Below are positions 46,756 to 55,800 of a stretch of 64,000 nt of DNA, piece by piece. The notes under the pieces are model-generated. The model searched no databases. It was not told the origin of the DNA and saw only the letters and a program-made list of their open reading frames with translations. A program made the position numbers and the translations under genes. Source of the DNA: Streptomyces aureocirculatus (lineage in GTDB: Bacteria > Actinomycetota > Actinomycetes > Streptomycetales > Streptomycetaceae); the NCBI RefSeq assembly GCF_000720475.1, contig NZ_JOAP01000025.1, positions 1 to 64,000 on the forward strand, written 5' to 3'. Position 1 is the first letter of the stretch. Each line of letters begins with the position of its first letter.

Positions 46756-48488
46756 TACGCGGCCTCCGCTTCCGTGAGCTGGGAGAGCACGATCTCCCGG
46801 TACGTCTCGTTGACGGCCATGAGCTCGCGGTGGCTACCGCTGCCCACGACCCGGCCCTCGTCGAGGACCACGATGCGGTCGGCGTCACGGATGGTCGAGA
46901 CCCGCTGGGCGACGATCACGACGGTCGCCTCCCTGGTCTCGTACGCGAGCGCGGCCCGCAGCGCGGCGTCGGTGGCGTAGTCGAGCGCGGAGAAGGAGTC
47001 GTCGAACAGATAGATCTCCGGCCGCCGCACCAGCGTCCGCGCGATGGACAGACGCTGCCGCTGCCCGCCGGACACGTTCGAACCGCCCTGCGCCACGGGC
47101 GCGTCGAGCCCTTCCGGCAGCCCTTCCACGAACTCCTTGGCCTGCGCCACCTCCAGGGCGTGCCACAGCTCCGCGTCCGTCGCGTCCGGATTGCCGTAGC
47201 GCAGATTGCTCGCCACGGTCCCGGCGAACAGATACGGCTTCTGCGGTACGAGCGAGACGGTGCGGGCGAGCAGCGCGGGATCGAGGGTGCGCACGTCGAC
47301 GCCGCCGACCAGAACGGCACCGTCGGTGGCGTCCATCAGTCGCGGTACGAGGCTCAGGAGCGTCGACTTGCCGCTGCCCGTCGACCCGATCACGGCGGTC
47401 GTCTCACCGGGGCGCGCGACCAGGTCGATGCCCGTGAGTACGGGCTCCTCGGCGCCCGGGTAGCGGAAACCGGCGCCGCGCAGCTCCAGATGGCCGTGGC
47501 GGCGCAGCTCCCGCACGGGCTCGGCGGGCGGCACCACGCTGGTGTCGGTGTCCAGGACCTCCTGGATCCGCTCGGCGCACACCTCGGCCCGCGGGATCAT
47601 CATGAACATGAACGTGGCCATCATCACGGACATGACGATCTGCATGAGATAGGCGAGGAACGCGGTGAGCGCGCCGATCTGCATATGGCCGCCGTCGATG
47701 CGGTGCGCACCGAACCAGACCACGGCGATCGACGACAGGTTCACCACCGTCATGACGATCGGGAACATCAGCGCGAGCAGCTTGCCGGTGCCGACCGACA
47801 CCTCGGTCAGATCGGCGTTGGCCTCGCGGAAGCGCTCCTTCTCGTACGCGTCGCGCACGAAGGCGCGGATGACGCGGTTGCCGGTGATCTGCTCGCGCAG
47901 CACCCGGTTCACCGCGTCCAGGCGCTCCTGCATGGTGCGGAACAGCGGCCGCAGCCTGCGTACGATCATGCTGACGCTGATCCCGAGCACGGGGACGACG
48001 GCGAGCAGTACCCCGGACAGCGGGACGTCCTGGCCGAGCGCCATCACGATGCCGCCGACGCACATGATCGGCGCCGACACCATCAGCGTGAACGCCATCA
48101 GGACCAGCGTCTGCACCTGCTGGACGTCATTGGTGGTGCGGGTGATCAGGGTGGGGGCGCCGAAGCGGCCGAGCTCCCGGGCGGAGAAGGACTGCACCCG
48201 GTCGAAGACGGCGGCCCGCACATCGCGGCCGAGCGCGGCGGCGGTGCGGGCGCCGTACAGGACGGCACCGATGTTGCAGACCATCTGAGCGACGGTGACG
48301 GCCAGCATCAGGGCGCCGAACGACAGGATGTAGCCCGTGTCGCCCTTCACGACACCGTTGTCGATGATGTCGGCGTTCAGGGTGGGGAGGTAGAGCGAGG
48401 CGCAGGTCTGCAGGAACTGCAGCAGAACCAGCAGGGCGATGGGCTTTTTGTACGGATCCAGATGGGTCCGCAGAAGTCGTATGAGCAC
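46755..48488 (-). CDS. ABC exporter half-transporter with degenerate nucleotide-binding site
   Basis: A 577-residue membrane-ATPase fusion. GTG 48488 gives VLIRLLRTHLDPYKKPIALLV, matching relatives; the upstream open frame is not needed. Six helices are followed by an NBD with Walker A in GSTGSGKSTLLSLVPRLMDA and signature VSGGQRQRLSIARTLV. Walker B reads IYLFDDSFSALD, with Asp instead of the catalytic Glu, the hallmark of the degenerate site in heterodimeric exporters (TM287/288, BmrCD type). It is the first gene of the pair. Confidence 0.93.
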   Translation of the reverse strand: MLIRLLRTHLDPYKKPIALLVLLQFLQTCASLYLPTLNADIIDNGVVKGDTGYILSFGALMLAVTVAQMVCNIGAVLYGARTAAALGRDVRAAVFDRVQSFSARELGRFGAPTLITRTTNDVQQVQTLVLMAFTLMVSAPIMCVGGIVMALGQDVPLSGVLLAVVPVLGISVSMIVRRLRPLFRTMQERLDAVNRVLREQITGNRVIRAFVRDAYEKERFREANADLTEVSVGTGKLLALMFPIVMTVVNLSSIAVVWFGAHRIDGGHMQIGALTAFLAYLMQIVMSVMMATFMFMMIPRAEVCAERIQEVLDTDTSVVPPAEPVRELRRHGHLELRGAGFRYPGAEEPVLTGIDLVARPGETTAVIGSTGSGKSTLLSLVPRLMDATDGAVLVGGVDVRTLDPALLARTVSLVPQKPYLFAGTVASNLRYGNPDATDAELWHALEVAQAKEFVEGLPEGLDAPVAQGGSNVSGGQRQRLSIARTLVRRPEIYLFDDSFSALDYATDAALRAALAYETREATVVIVAQRVSTIRDADRIVVLDEGRVVGSGSHRELMAVNETYREIVLSQLTEAEAA

Positions 48489-48614
48489 GCTCGTCTCTCG
48501 GCAGGGTCGCGGACAGAGGGGTGGCGGGCGAAGCCGCCCACCATCCTGCGCCACCGCCCCCGTACGCGTGCAACCGATTAACCCATGACCCGGTCAAAAA
48601 TCAGCCCTGGTCAA

Positions 48615-48672
48615 GAACTGGGCACACTGAACGCTTCGACTCGCTTACGCAGTGCTGCGGAATGCCCAGTTC
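48615..48672. promoter_or_regulatory. Nested inverted repeat upstream of the ABC exporter operon
   Basis: GAACTGGGCA (48615-48624) and its exact complement TGCCCAGTTC (48663-48672) enclose a second pair, CACTG/CAGTG (48625-48629, 48650-48654). The structure lies in the 288-bp gap between the kinase stop (48777) and the exporter start (48488). It could be a terminator for the kinase gene or a 5' leader structure for the exporter. No gene is seen in this gap. Confidence 0.5.
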
Positions 48673-48776
48673 CGCGGAAATCCGGACGGGGCGGGGGTCG
48701 GACGGGCGAGGCCCGGGGGGCGGAGGGTGCCGGGGGGCCGGGGGGTGCCGGAGGTTCCCGGAGGGAGTGGTTCCGC

Positions 48777-50219
48777 TCAGGCGAAGGGGGTCCCCGAGAA
48801 CGCCCCCGGGTGGGACTGCTCCCGCACCGTCAGGTACTGCTGCCGCACCGCCTGACCGACGGCCAGCTCCTCGCCGGGGTCGAAGACCTGCGAGACCGCG
48901 CCCTGCCACTGCGGCAGTTGCCCGGTGAGCGCCCAGGCGGCCTGCCGGGCGGCGCCGATCGCGGCGTAGTCGGCGGGCTGCACGACCACGACCTGGGTAC
49001 CGAACAGCATCGGCGCGACCGCCCGCACCGCGGGCAGCTCGGCGGCGGCCCCGAGCAGGAACACCCGGCGCACGTCGACACCCCGCCCGCGCAGCACGTC
49101 CAGGGCGTCGCCGAGCCCGCACAGCATGCCCTCGAACGCCGCCCGCGCCAGGTGCTCGGGCTTCATGGACTCGCGGCGCAGGCCGGTCAGGGTGCCCGCG
49201 GCGTGCGGCAGGCTCGGCGTCTTCTCGCCCTCCAGATAGGGCAGAAGGACGAGGCCGTGGGCGCCGGGCGTGGACTTCAGGGCCAGGTCGGAGAGCGCTT
49301 CGAGATCGGGCAGGCCGAGCATCTCGGCGGTGCCGCGCAGCACCCGTACCGCGTTGAGGGTGTGGACGACGGGCAGATGCATGCCGGTGGCATCGGCGAG
49401 CGAGGTGATGGTGCCGCTGGGGTCGAAGAGGGCCTCGTGGTGCACCGCCATCACGGAGCCCGAGGCGCCGAGCGAGACGACGGCGTCGCCCTGCCGCACC
49501 CCGAGCCCGAAGGCGGCGGCCATGGTCTCGCCGGTACCGGCGGAGATCAGCAGCCCCTCGGGCGTCGTCCCCGCGGCGTCGGCGGGACCGATGACCTCCG
49601 GCAGCATCGCCTGATGCCCGAGGGCCAGCTCCACCAGGTCGGGACGGTAGGAGCCGGTGGCGGCCGACCAGTAGCCGGTGCCCGACGCGCCGCCCCGGTC
49701 GGTGGTGCGCCGCGCGGGCCGCCCGAGCAACTGCCACACGAGCCAGTCGTGGGCCTGCACCAGGGCCCGGGTGCGCAGGGCCGCCTCCGGCTCGTGCTTG
49801 GCCAGCCAGCGCAGCTTCGTCACGGGCATCGGGGCCTGCGGTACGCAGCCGACGGCCTGCGCCCACGCCTGCCGGCCGCCGAACCCGTCGACGAGGTCGG
49901 CGGCGGCGACCTGGCCGCGCGGGTGGTTGCCGACGAGGGCGGGCCGGACCGTGTTGCCCTGGGCGTCCAGGGGCACCAGGGCGTGCTGCTGTGCGCACAC
50001 GCCGATGGCCTGTACGCCTTCGAGCAGCCCGCCGCCCGCGGCCTCGCCGAGGGAGAGCAGCCAGGCCTGCGGATCGACGTCCGTCGGCCGCCCGCCGCCC
50101 TCCGGCGTCTCCAGCGGGTGCGGGGCATAGCCCTGCCTGAGTACGGCGCCCGTGTCCGCGTCGCAGACCACGATGCGTGTGAAATCGGGCGAACTGTCCA
50201 ACCCCGCGACTATCCCCAT
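48777..50219 (-). CDS. xylB: FGGY-family carbohydrate kinase (xylulokinase-like)
   Basis: A 480-residue sugar kinase. ATG 50219 gives MGIVAGLDSSPDFTRIVVCDADTG, the ATP phosphate-1 loop. The FGGY N-domain shows AIGVCAQQHALVPLDAQGNTVRPALV and the catalytic Asp region SGTGYWSAATGSYRPDLV. The C-domain has SLGASGSVMAV and LLGAAAELPAVRAVAPMLFGTQVVV. It resembles actinobacterial D-xylulose kinases; no xylose isomerase gene is in the window, so specificity is not proven. An upstream minisatellite separates it from a small YtxH-like gene. Confidence 0.85.
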   Translation of the reverse strand: MGIVAGLDSSPDFTRIVVCDADTGAVLRQGYAPHPLETPEGGGRPTDVDPQAWLLSLGEAAGGGLLEGVQAIGVCAQQHALVPLDAQGNTVRPALVGNHPRGQVAAADLVDGFGGRQAWAQAVGCVPQAPMPVTKLRWLAKHEPEAALRTRALVQAHDWLVWQLLGRPARRTTDRGGASGTGYWSAATGSYRPDLVELALGHQAMLPEVIGPADAAGTTPEGLLISAGTGETMAAAFGLGVRQGDAVVSLGASGSVMAVHHEALFDPSGTITSLADATGMHLPVVHTLNAVRVLRGTAEMLGLPDLEALSDLALKSTPGAHGLVLLPYLEGEKTPSLPHAAGTLTGLRRESMKPEHLARAAFEGMLCGLGDALDVLRGRGVDVRRVFLLGAAAELPAVRAVAPMLFGTQVVVVQPADYAAIGAARQAAWALTGQLPQWQGAVSQVFDPGEELAVGQAVRQQYLTVREQSHPGAFSGTPFA

Positions 50220-50290
50220 GGCAAGGATTCTGCCGCACCGCGGGGGATGCCCCGCACGGCTGTCCGTGCGGGGCACGTCGTCGCAGGTCG

Positions 50291-50426
50291 CCGGGTGTCA
50301 CCGGCCCGGAACGCTCGGGTGCCGCCGGGTGTCACGGGCCCGGAGCGCTCGGGTGCCGCCGGGTGTCACCGGCTCGGAACGCTCGGGTGCCGCCGGGTGT
50401 CACCGGCCGCAGGCTCAGGCGCCGCC
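50291..50426. repeat. 34-bp intergenic minisatellite
   Basis: Three near-identical 34-bp units (50291-50324, 50325-50358, 50359-50392) and a diverged fourth share CCGGGTGTCACCGGCCCGGA. The unit is not a multiple of three and lies outside genes, in the 226-bp gap between the YtxH-like stop and the kinase start. Confidence 0.85.
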
Positions 50427-50445
50427 GGTGATCCGGACGGCACCC

Positions 50446-50751
50446 TCAGGTGTTGCTCGTACCCCAGTCGTCCGCGGTGTCGCCGCCCTGTCCGCGCTCG
50501 CGCAGCGCCCGCACGCGGTCGGCCACGGAGTCCGGCATCCGGTCACCGACGCGCTCGGAGACTGTGTTGAGGGCCTTGCCCGCCACTTCCTTGCCCTGCT
50601 GGGTCGCGGACTCGACGGTGTTGCGTACGGCGGGGTTCTGCGAGACCTCGCGGACGGACTTCTTGATCTGCTCGTAGCGCTCACGCCCTGAGCGCGTCCC
50701 GAGCACGTACCCCAGAGCCAGTCCTGCCACGAACGTGAGCCGGTAGCGCAT
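50446..50751 (-). CDS. Small YtxH-like membrane-associated protein
   Basis: A 101-residue protein. ATG 50751 (MRYRLTFVAGLALGYVLGTRSG) is preferred to GTG 50760 because the GGGAAGG site is 9 bp away from the ATG and directly abuts the GTG. A short N-terminal helix with the motif GYVLGTRSGRERYEQIKK is followed by an amphipathic helical, charged tail (NPAVRNTVESATQQGKEVAGKALN). This matches the YtxH type, small envelope/stress-associated proteins of unclear role. It stands alone before the tRNA cluster. Confidence 0.85.
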   Translation of the reverse strand: MRYRLTFVAGLALGYVLGTRSGRERYEQIKKSVREVSQNPAVRNTVESATQQGKEVAGKALNTVSERVGDRMPDSVADRVRALRERGQGGDTADDWGTSNT

Positions 50752-50918
50752 GACGGCCACCCTTCCCTTGCCTCGACTGCCGACGTCGGTCGCCTGGGGA
50801 TACCGATTGGCGGAGCACCCCCCTGCTTGCGCTAATGTATGTGTCGCAGCGAGCGCACGCCGCCCGGGGTTCCTCAGGCAGGTGACATTGTTGCAGTGAC
50901 TCCTTCACCACGAGTCAT

Positions 50919-50991
50919 TCCCCTGTAGCTCAATTGGCAGAGCAGCCGGCTGTTAACCGGCAGGTTACTGGTTCGAGTCCAGTCGGGGGAG
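50919..50991 (+). tRNA. tRNA-Asn (GTT), copy 1
   Basis: A 73-nt tRNA. The acceptor stem TCCCCTG pairs with CGGGGGA, followed by discriminator G. D-loop, anticodon loop CTGTTAA with anticodon GTT, and T-arm GGTTCGAGTCC are all present. CCA is not encoded. The second copy begins 5 bp later, so both are probably cut from one precursor. Confidence 0.97.
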
Positions 50992-50996
50992 CTCGG

Positions 50997-51069
50997 TCTC
51001 CTGTAGCTCAATTGGCAGAGCAGCCGGCTGTTAACCGGCAGGTTACTGGTTCGAGTCCAGTCGGGAGAG
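50997..51069 (+). tRNA. tRNA-Asn (GTT), copy 2
   Basis: A 73-nt copy of the preceding tRNA-Asn. The body is identical; the third acceptor pair is changed from C-G to T-A on both sides (TCTCCTG with CGGGAGA), so pairing is kept. A strong terminator hairpin starts 5 bp after it. Confidence 0.97.
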
Positions 51070-51074
51070 CTGTA

Positions 51075-51120
51075 AGAGAGGGCCCTCGGCCACCGTCATC
51101 GGTGCCCGAGGGCCCTCTCT
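51075..51120 (+). terminator. Terminator of the tRNA-Asn pair
   Basis: A 15-bp perfect stem (51075-51089 with 51106-51120, AGAGAGGGCCCTCGG arm) is topped by a second 5-bp stem CACCG/CGGTG with a TCAT loop, separated by a C-C mismatch. It ends in CTCTCTGTTCC. Confidence 0.9.
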
Positions 51121-51290
51121 GTTCCAGCCCAACGCTCCTGTCCGCCCCCGTGACGCCCCCCAACGCTCCCTCGTACGTGCGGGTTTCGCCCCCGATGGAA
51201 CCGTGCGCGCCGCAGCGGGGTCCTCATGGTCGTGCGTAGCCGACCACTCGGAGCAGGAGATCGTATGAGCGGCTATGCTGCGGCAGACGG

Positions 51291-51308
51291 CGCGCACAAA
51301 TGTGCGCG
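51291..51308. promoter_or_regulatory. Perfect palindrome just before the third tRNA
   Basis: CGCGCACA-AA-TGTGCGCG, two 8-bp arms around AA, ends 11 bp upstream of the tRNA at 51320. It may be part of the primary transcript 5' end or an operator. The rest of 51121-51319 shows no gene. Confidence 0.5.
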
Positions 51309-51319
51309 ACGCGCCGTTA

Positions 51320-51393
51320 GGGGCGGTAGCTCAGCCGGTTAGAGCAGCGGACTCATAATCCGTCGGCCGTGGGTTCGAGTCCCACCCGCCCCA
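51320..51393 (+). tRNA. tRNA with CAT anticodon (elongator Met or Ile2)
   Basis: A 74-nt tRNA: acceptor GGGGCGG/CCGCCCC, discriminator A, anticodon loop CTCATAA, T-arm GGGTTCGAGTCCC. The CAT anticodon fits elongator methionine or the lysidine-modified isoleucine tRNA; the gene alone does not settle which. CCA is not encoded. Decayed, lower-GC DNA begins directly after it, as at an integration site. Confidence 0.92.
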
Positions 51394-51516
51394 CCCAGGC
51401 GCCAGCGCGCAGGAACGATTCCACCTGCGTCAACTGTGCGCCACGGCTGATCGTTCCGTGATGAGCGACACGCCAGAGATCGTTAGCTGGCCCCTGTCGG
51501 CCCGACAGTCCGACGA

Positions 51517-51987
51517 TCACGAGAAGGCCCTTGCCGGGGGGTACCCGGCAGGGGCGGCGTCGCTCTCCTCGGGGTGTTGACGGCACGGACACGGGGACGG
51601 CACCACACGCGCGGCATTGTCGACCGGGCAGACCGGCGTGTGGGCCACTCCGAGGTTGGGGCCGCTGGAGTTGGTGGCCCAGACGCGGTCTTCGCAGGTT
51701 TCGCGGTCGCGGGCGGTGTGGCCGCACCTGCCGCATCGGGGTGGTGGGGTGTCGTCGCTCGACATGGGGCTTCTTCTGGCTCGCACCCGTGCGGCTCGTC
51801 GCCCGCTGTCGCGCGTGGCGCGCGGCGTCGAACCACCGCCTGTCGCCCACCTGAGGTCCGCAACGTGTGCGCCCCGGCGGTCTTCGGCGACCCCGCGGAC
51901 GACCTCGGCTGTCCGGTTGAGGCCGGTGATGCCCTCGTCCAACAAGTCCCGCAGCGCGATGGCATCGTCCCCGGCGACACCATTCAT
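51517..51987 (-). CDS. Hypothetical protein with Cys-rich C-terminus, possibly a remnant
   Basis: A frame of 156 residues. The N-terminal part (MNGVAGDDAIALRDLLDEGITG, then NRTAEVVRGVAEDRRGAHVADLRWA) looks like genuine helical protein. An arginine-rich middle follows, and the C-terminal part from an internal ATG at 51765 (MSSDDTPPPRCGRCGHTARDRE) has CxxC pairs that could bind zinc. The two ends may once have been separate genes joined by a frameshift. The start has no good ribosome binding site. It lies in the decayed zone after the tRNA genes. No function is assigned. Confidence 0.35.
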   Translation of the reverse strand: MNGVAGDDAIALRDLLDEGITGLNRTAEVVRGVAEDRRGAHVADLRWATGGGSTPRATRDSGRRAARVRARRSPMSSDDTPPPRCGRCGHTARDRETCEDRVWATNSSGPNLGVAHTPVCPVDNAARVVPSPCPCRQHPEESDAAPAGYPPARAFS

Positions 51988-52310
51988 TGAAGGAATCCCG
52001 ACGCAGTCAGTTTTCCCTGGCGTGTGGGTAGGTGGTACAGGCGGCGGCACGCGAAACACTAGCTGCCTTATCCCGTACCCCACTCTGCTGGGGTCCGTGA
52101 CGCAGTCGGGCGGTCCCCTTCATCTGACAGTTTTCGACACCCGCGGTTACTGTCGTGTCCACGATGCCGCCGGGGGTGTAAGCGCCCGCTGTCACGGATG
52201 TCGATCTATCGTTGTCGACTCAGGGGCCGTGTTTTTGCGTCTTTGTCGCCGTGCGGGGAAAAGCCGGGTGCCCGGCAGAGCGGTAACTCGAATGTGTCGT
52301 TGGTCGATAA

Positions 52311-52487
52311 CACGCCGACTATGTCCTGGCGGCCAAGGGCAACCGGGCGGCCCTGCTCGTCCGGGTCCACGCAGCTCTGCCACCCGCGGTCCCCGAAGCG
52401 GAGGAGCGCGTCCAAACCGAGCGTTCCCACGGTCGGATCGTCCGCCGGTCGGTCTGGACCGCCAGCTACCTGTTCAACAAACTTTGA
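52311..52487 (+). pseudogene. Transposase remnant (ISAs1-like DDE type)
   Basis: A fragment of about 58 codons reads ADYVLAAKGNRAALLVRVHA near its start and ERVQTERSHGRIVRRSVWTA near its end, then stops. The pattern YVLxxKGNQ ... HGRxExR is the C-terminal part of ISAs1-family transposases. A stop codon lies immediately upstream in frame and there is no start, so it is a relic. No inverted repeats of a full element were found. The surrounding 51988-52310 and 52488-52818 contain nothing else I can support. Confidence 0.65.
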
Positions 52488-52818
52488 CGCTGCCCTGGGG
52501 CGCATGGCCGAATCCCATAATTCGGCCGTTCATTCGGGGCGGTGGATCGCGAAGTGGAGCTGGCAGCGGGCAGCGGATTCGGTCGTCTGCGAATGTGCTG
52601 GCCGAATCGATTCTCCGAGCGGCCCTTCGGTCAAGTGCCCGCTTTCGGTGGCCCGTAAAATATCCTAAATCCCCTCACGCGAAAGAACGTTTGGCGGGAA
52701 AGGGGTGGTCATTTCCAGGTTCCTGGGCAGTGCTTTCCAGACGTAATGGCCGGATGACTATGCCACGCGCACACTCCTCATTGATGTTTCCGTGACCCCC
52801 GGCCTATTTTATTTTCCG

Positions 52819-52838
52819 TAACGGCACATAACGGCACA
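52819..52838. promoter_or_regulatory. Two 10-bp direct repeats upstream of the four-gene cassette
   Basis: TAACGGCACA occurs twice head to tail (52819-52828, 52829-52838) in an AT-rich patch (CTATTTTATTTTCCG just before it), 58 bp upstream of the first cassette gene. One-helical-turn spacing is typical of activator or SARP-type sites. It could also be part of the promoter. Inference only. Confidence 0.4.
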
Positions 52839-52896
52839 GGGGCCCCGCAGTTCCGCGGGCGCCTCACCCAACCGTGTCCACAGGCAGGGGTCACCC

Positions 52897-55800
52897 ATGG
52901 CGCTGACGGTCGACGAACTGGTTGCACTGTTCCCGGCGGGGGGCGCCGGTACGTTCGAGCTCGACACCGGGCGGCTGGGGCTGACCGGCGGGTCCGAGTC
53001 CCTGGAGCACCTGCCCAGCGGCATTCTGACCCTCACTGAGGCGACTGCCGACAGCGCCGCTCTGACGGTGACCGGCAAAGTCACTTTGGCCGGTGCGGAG
53101 ATGCCGGCCAGCGCCCGGTTCTTCGCCACCGGCACGGCGGTCGACGCGCTGCTCTTCGAGGCGAGCCCGGCGACCTGGCTGCTCCAGACCGCCGTCGCCC
53201 GCGTCGACCTGTCCGGACTGTCCGGCGGCCGCTCACTGCGGGTCCTGCTGGCCGCCGGACAGGCCGCGGCCGCGGCCGGACGGTGCCCCGGCACCGGGCC
53301 CTGGGTGGGCTTCCAGCTCGGCGGGGCGGTCGCCGACCCGCTGGAGTTCCGTGCCGAACTGCGCAAGGACTCCATCGGCACGGCCCAGCCCCTCGACGGG
53401 CCACCGCTGCTGATCACCACGCTGCTCGAAGCCCTCGGCGAGTACGGCGTCGAACTGCCCGGACCGCTGGTCGACTGGCTGGAGCGGGTCGAACTGCACC
53501 AGCACCCGATGGGCAAGACGGACAACCTGATGGTCACCGCCGAAGCGCCGGTGGACCACGGCACCGGCGCGAACCCGGTGGAATTGCTGGTGCTGCGGAC
53601 CACGGCGCTCGGCCGCACCGGCCAGGACGGCAAACCCAAGGCCACCACCGTCGCCATGGTCCGGGTCCGCACGGACTGGGACGGTTCCGGGCTGCCGGTG
53701 GTCGGACCCATGATCGGCAACGGGCTGCTGTCCCTGCCCGCGCTCCAGATCATGTATGTCTCCGAGAACCTCAGCGCCGAAGACGTCATCAAGATCAACC
53801 GGGTCGTCACGGAGTACAACCTCGGCCCGCTCCAGCAGTTGCCGGTGGTGAACGCGGCGGCAGGGGTCCCGCTGGGCAAGAAGGTGAGTGCGGCGGTCTA
53901 CCTGGCGGTCATGGGCAATCCGACCCCGGCACTGGTGATCACCGTCCCGCCGAAGTTCGGACCGGAACCGGAGAGCCCGGAGAAGCCGAAGCTCGAATAC
54001 GAGTTCGTGATCGGCAAGCAGTTCGGGCCGGTCTACCTCTCGTCGATCGTGTTCCGCTACGACCGCAAAAAGGGTCTGCTGATCGAGCTCCAGGGCCAGG
54101 TCACGATCGGTTCTCTCACCTGGCAGGTCGCCGGACTCGGCTTCTACGTCGGCATGAGCGGCGGCTTCCCGCTGCTGCCCTTCCTGCACGGCATGAACAT
54201 CGCGGCCACCGCCGCCGACGGGCTCATCGGGTTCAAGGGCGGCCTGCTCAACAAGACACCTGACGACCCCGCCCTCGACTTCGAACTCGCCGGGCTGGTC
54301 CTGGTCCAGGCGATGGCGGTCGAACTCGGCGCCCAGGCCGTGTGGGCACGCAGCGTCGAAGGCTGGCACTCAGTCTTCATCTACGGCGAGATCTCCCTCC
54401 TCGGCGGCGCCTCGGTCTTCGGCCCGCCGCCCTTCACCGTCACCGGCTTCTCCGCCGGATTCGGGATCAACAGCTCCTTCAAGAAGGTCCCCACCGGCGC
54501 CGAGATCGCCGAATTCCCCCTGGTGGCAAGGCTGGACGCGGCCCAGGCCCTGCCCGGTCTGCCGGCCCCGACGCCGTACACCCCCGAGGACGCGCTCAAG
54601 GCCCTCACCGGACCCACCGGCTGGATCCGCCCCACCGAGGGCCAGTACTGGATCGCCGCCGGAGTGAAGTTCACCAGCTTCGGCTTCATCGAGACCAAAG
54701 CCCTCGCCGTCATCGAATTCGGCGACTCCATCAAGGCCATGCTGCTCGGCCGCACCTCCGTCAGTCTGCCGCGCACCCTCAGCCCGAACGCCCGGGCCAT
54801 CGCCAGGGTGAACATCGGTCTGAGCCTCGGCTTCAGCTCCGCCGAGCACTGCCTGTCCATGGACGTGGCTCTGCTGCCCGGCAGCTATGTGCTCGATCCG
54901 TCGATCGAACTCACCGGTGGCATCGCCGTCTACGTCTGGACCGGCGGAGGCCGCGCCGGGGACTTCGCCATCAGCCTCGGCGGCTACCACCCCGCCTACA
55001 ACGTCCCCGCCCACTACCCCCGACCCAAGCGCCTCGGGTTCGTGTGGTCCCCGGCCAGCGACATCACCGTGCGGGCCGAGGCCTACGCCGCGATCACCCC
55101 CGCCGCGTTCATGTTCGGCGGGCGCCTGGCCGCCGTCTACGACAAGGGCATCTTCTCCGCGTGGTTCACCGCACACCTCGACGTGCTGGTCCAGTGGAAA
55201 CCCTTCTACCTCGATGTCCGGCTCGGCATCAGCATCGGCGTCGCGGCCACCATCAAGGTGTGGTTCGTCCGGGTCCGCATCTCCGTCGAGGTCGGCATCG
55301 ACCTCCACCTGTGGCTGCCGCCGTTCGGGGGCCGGGCCACCGTCAAACTCTGGTTCATCTCCTTCAGCTTCGGCTTCGGCTCCTCCCGCGACAGCACCCC
55401 CACCGTGGACTGGCCCGAGTTCCGCCCCCAGATCCCCGCACCCGTCCGGGTCATCCCCAACGAGGGCCTGCTCGCCGATGCCGACCAGGGTGAGATCGCC
55501 CGGCGTGCGGCTGCCAAGGAACCGACCCTCGTCTCCTCGGCCGGATTCACCTTCACCACCGAAGCCGGCATCCCCGCCTCGCACCTGTACATCAACGAAC
55601 GGCTGATCAAGCAGTCCGACGAGGGGACCATCGACATCCGCCCCATGCGGAAGACCGGTGTCACCTCCGCCCACCGGGTCACCATCACCAAGGACGGCAC
55701 GACCTTCCACCCCACCGACCACCACTGGGTGGTCAAGCCGGTCACCGGCACGGTCGCCCCCGGCCTGTGGGGCAGGCCCCTGGCCAAACCCGGCGATGCG

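Noticed and set aside
50291..50426. Repeats near 50.3 kb as a CRISPR array
   Set aside because: The 34-bp units abut with no unique spacers, so this is a minisatellite.
51353..51850. Minus-strand 165-residue frame across the CAT tRNA
   Set aside because: It is antisense to the tRNA and ends in a translated tRNA complement, a common annotation artefact.
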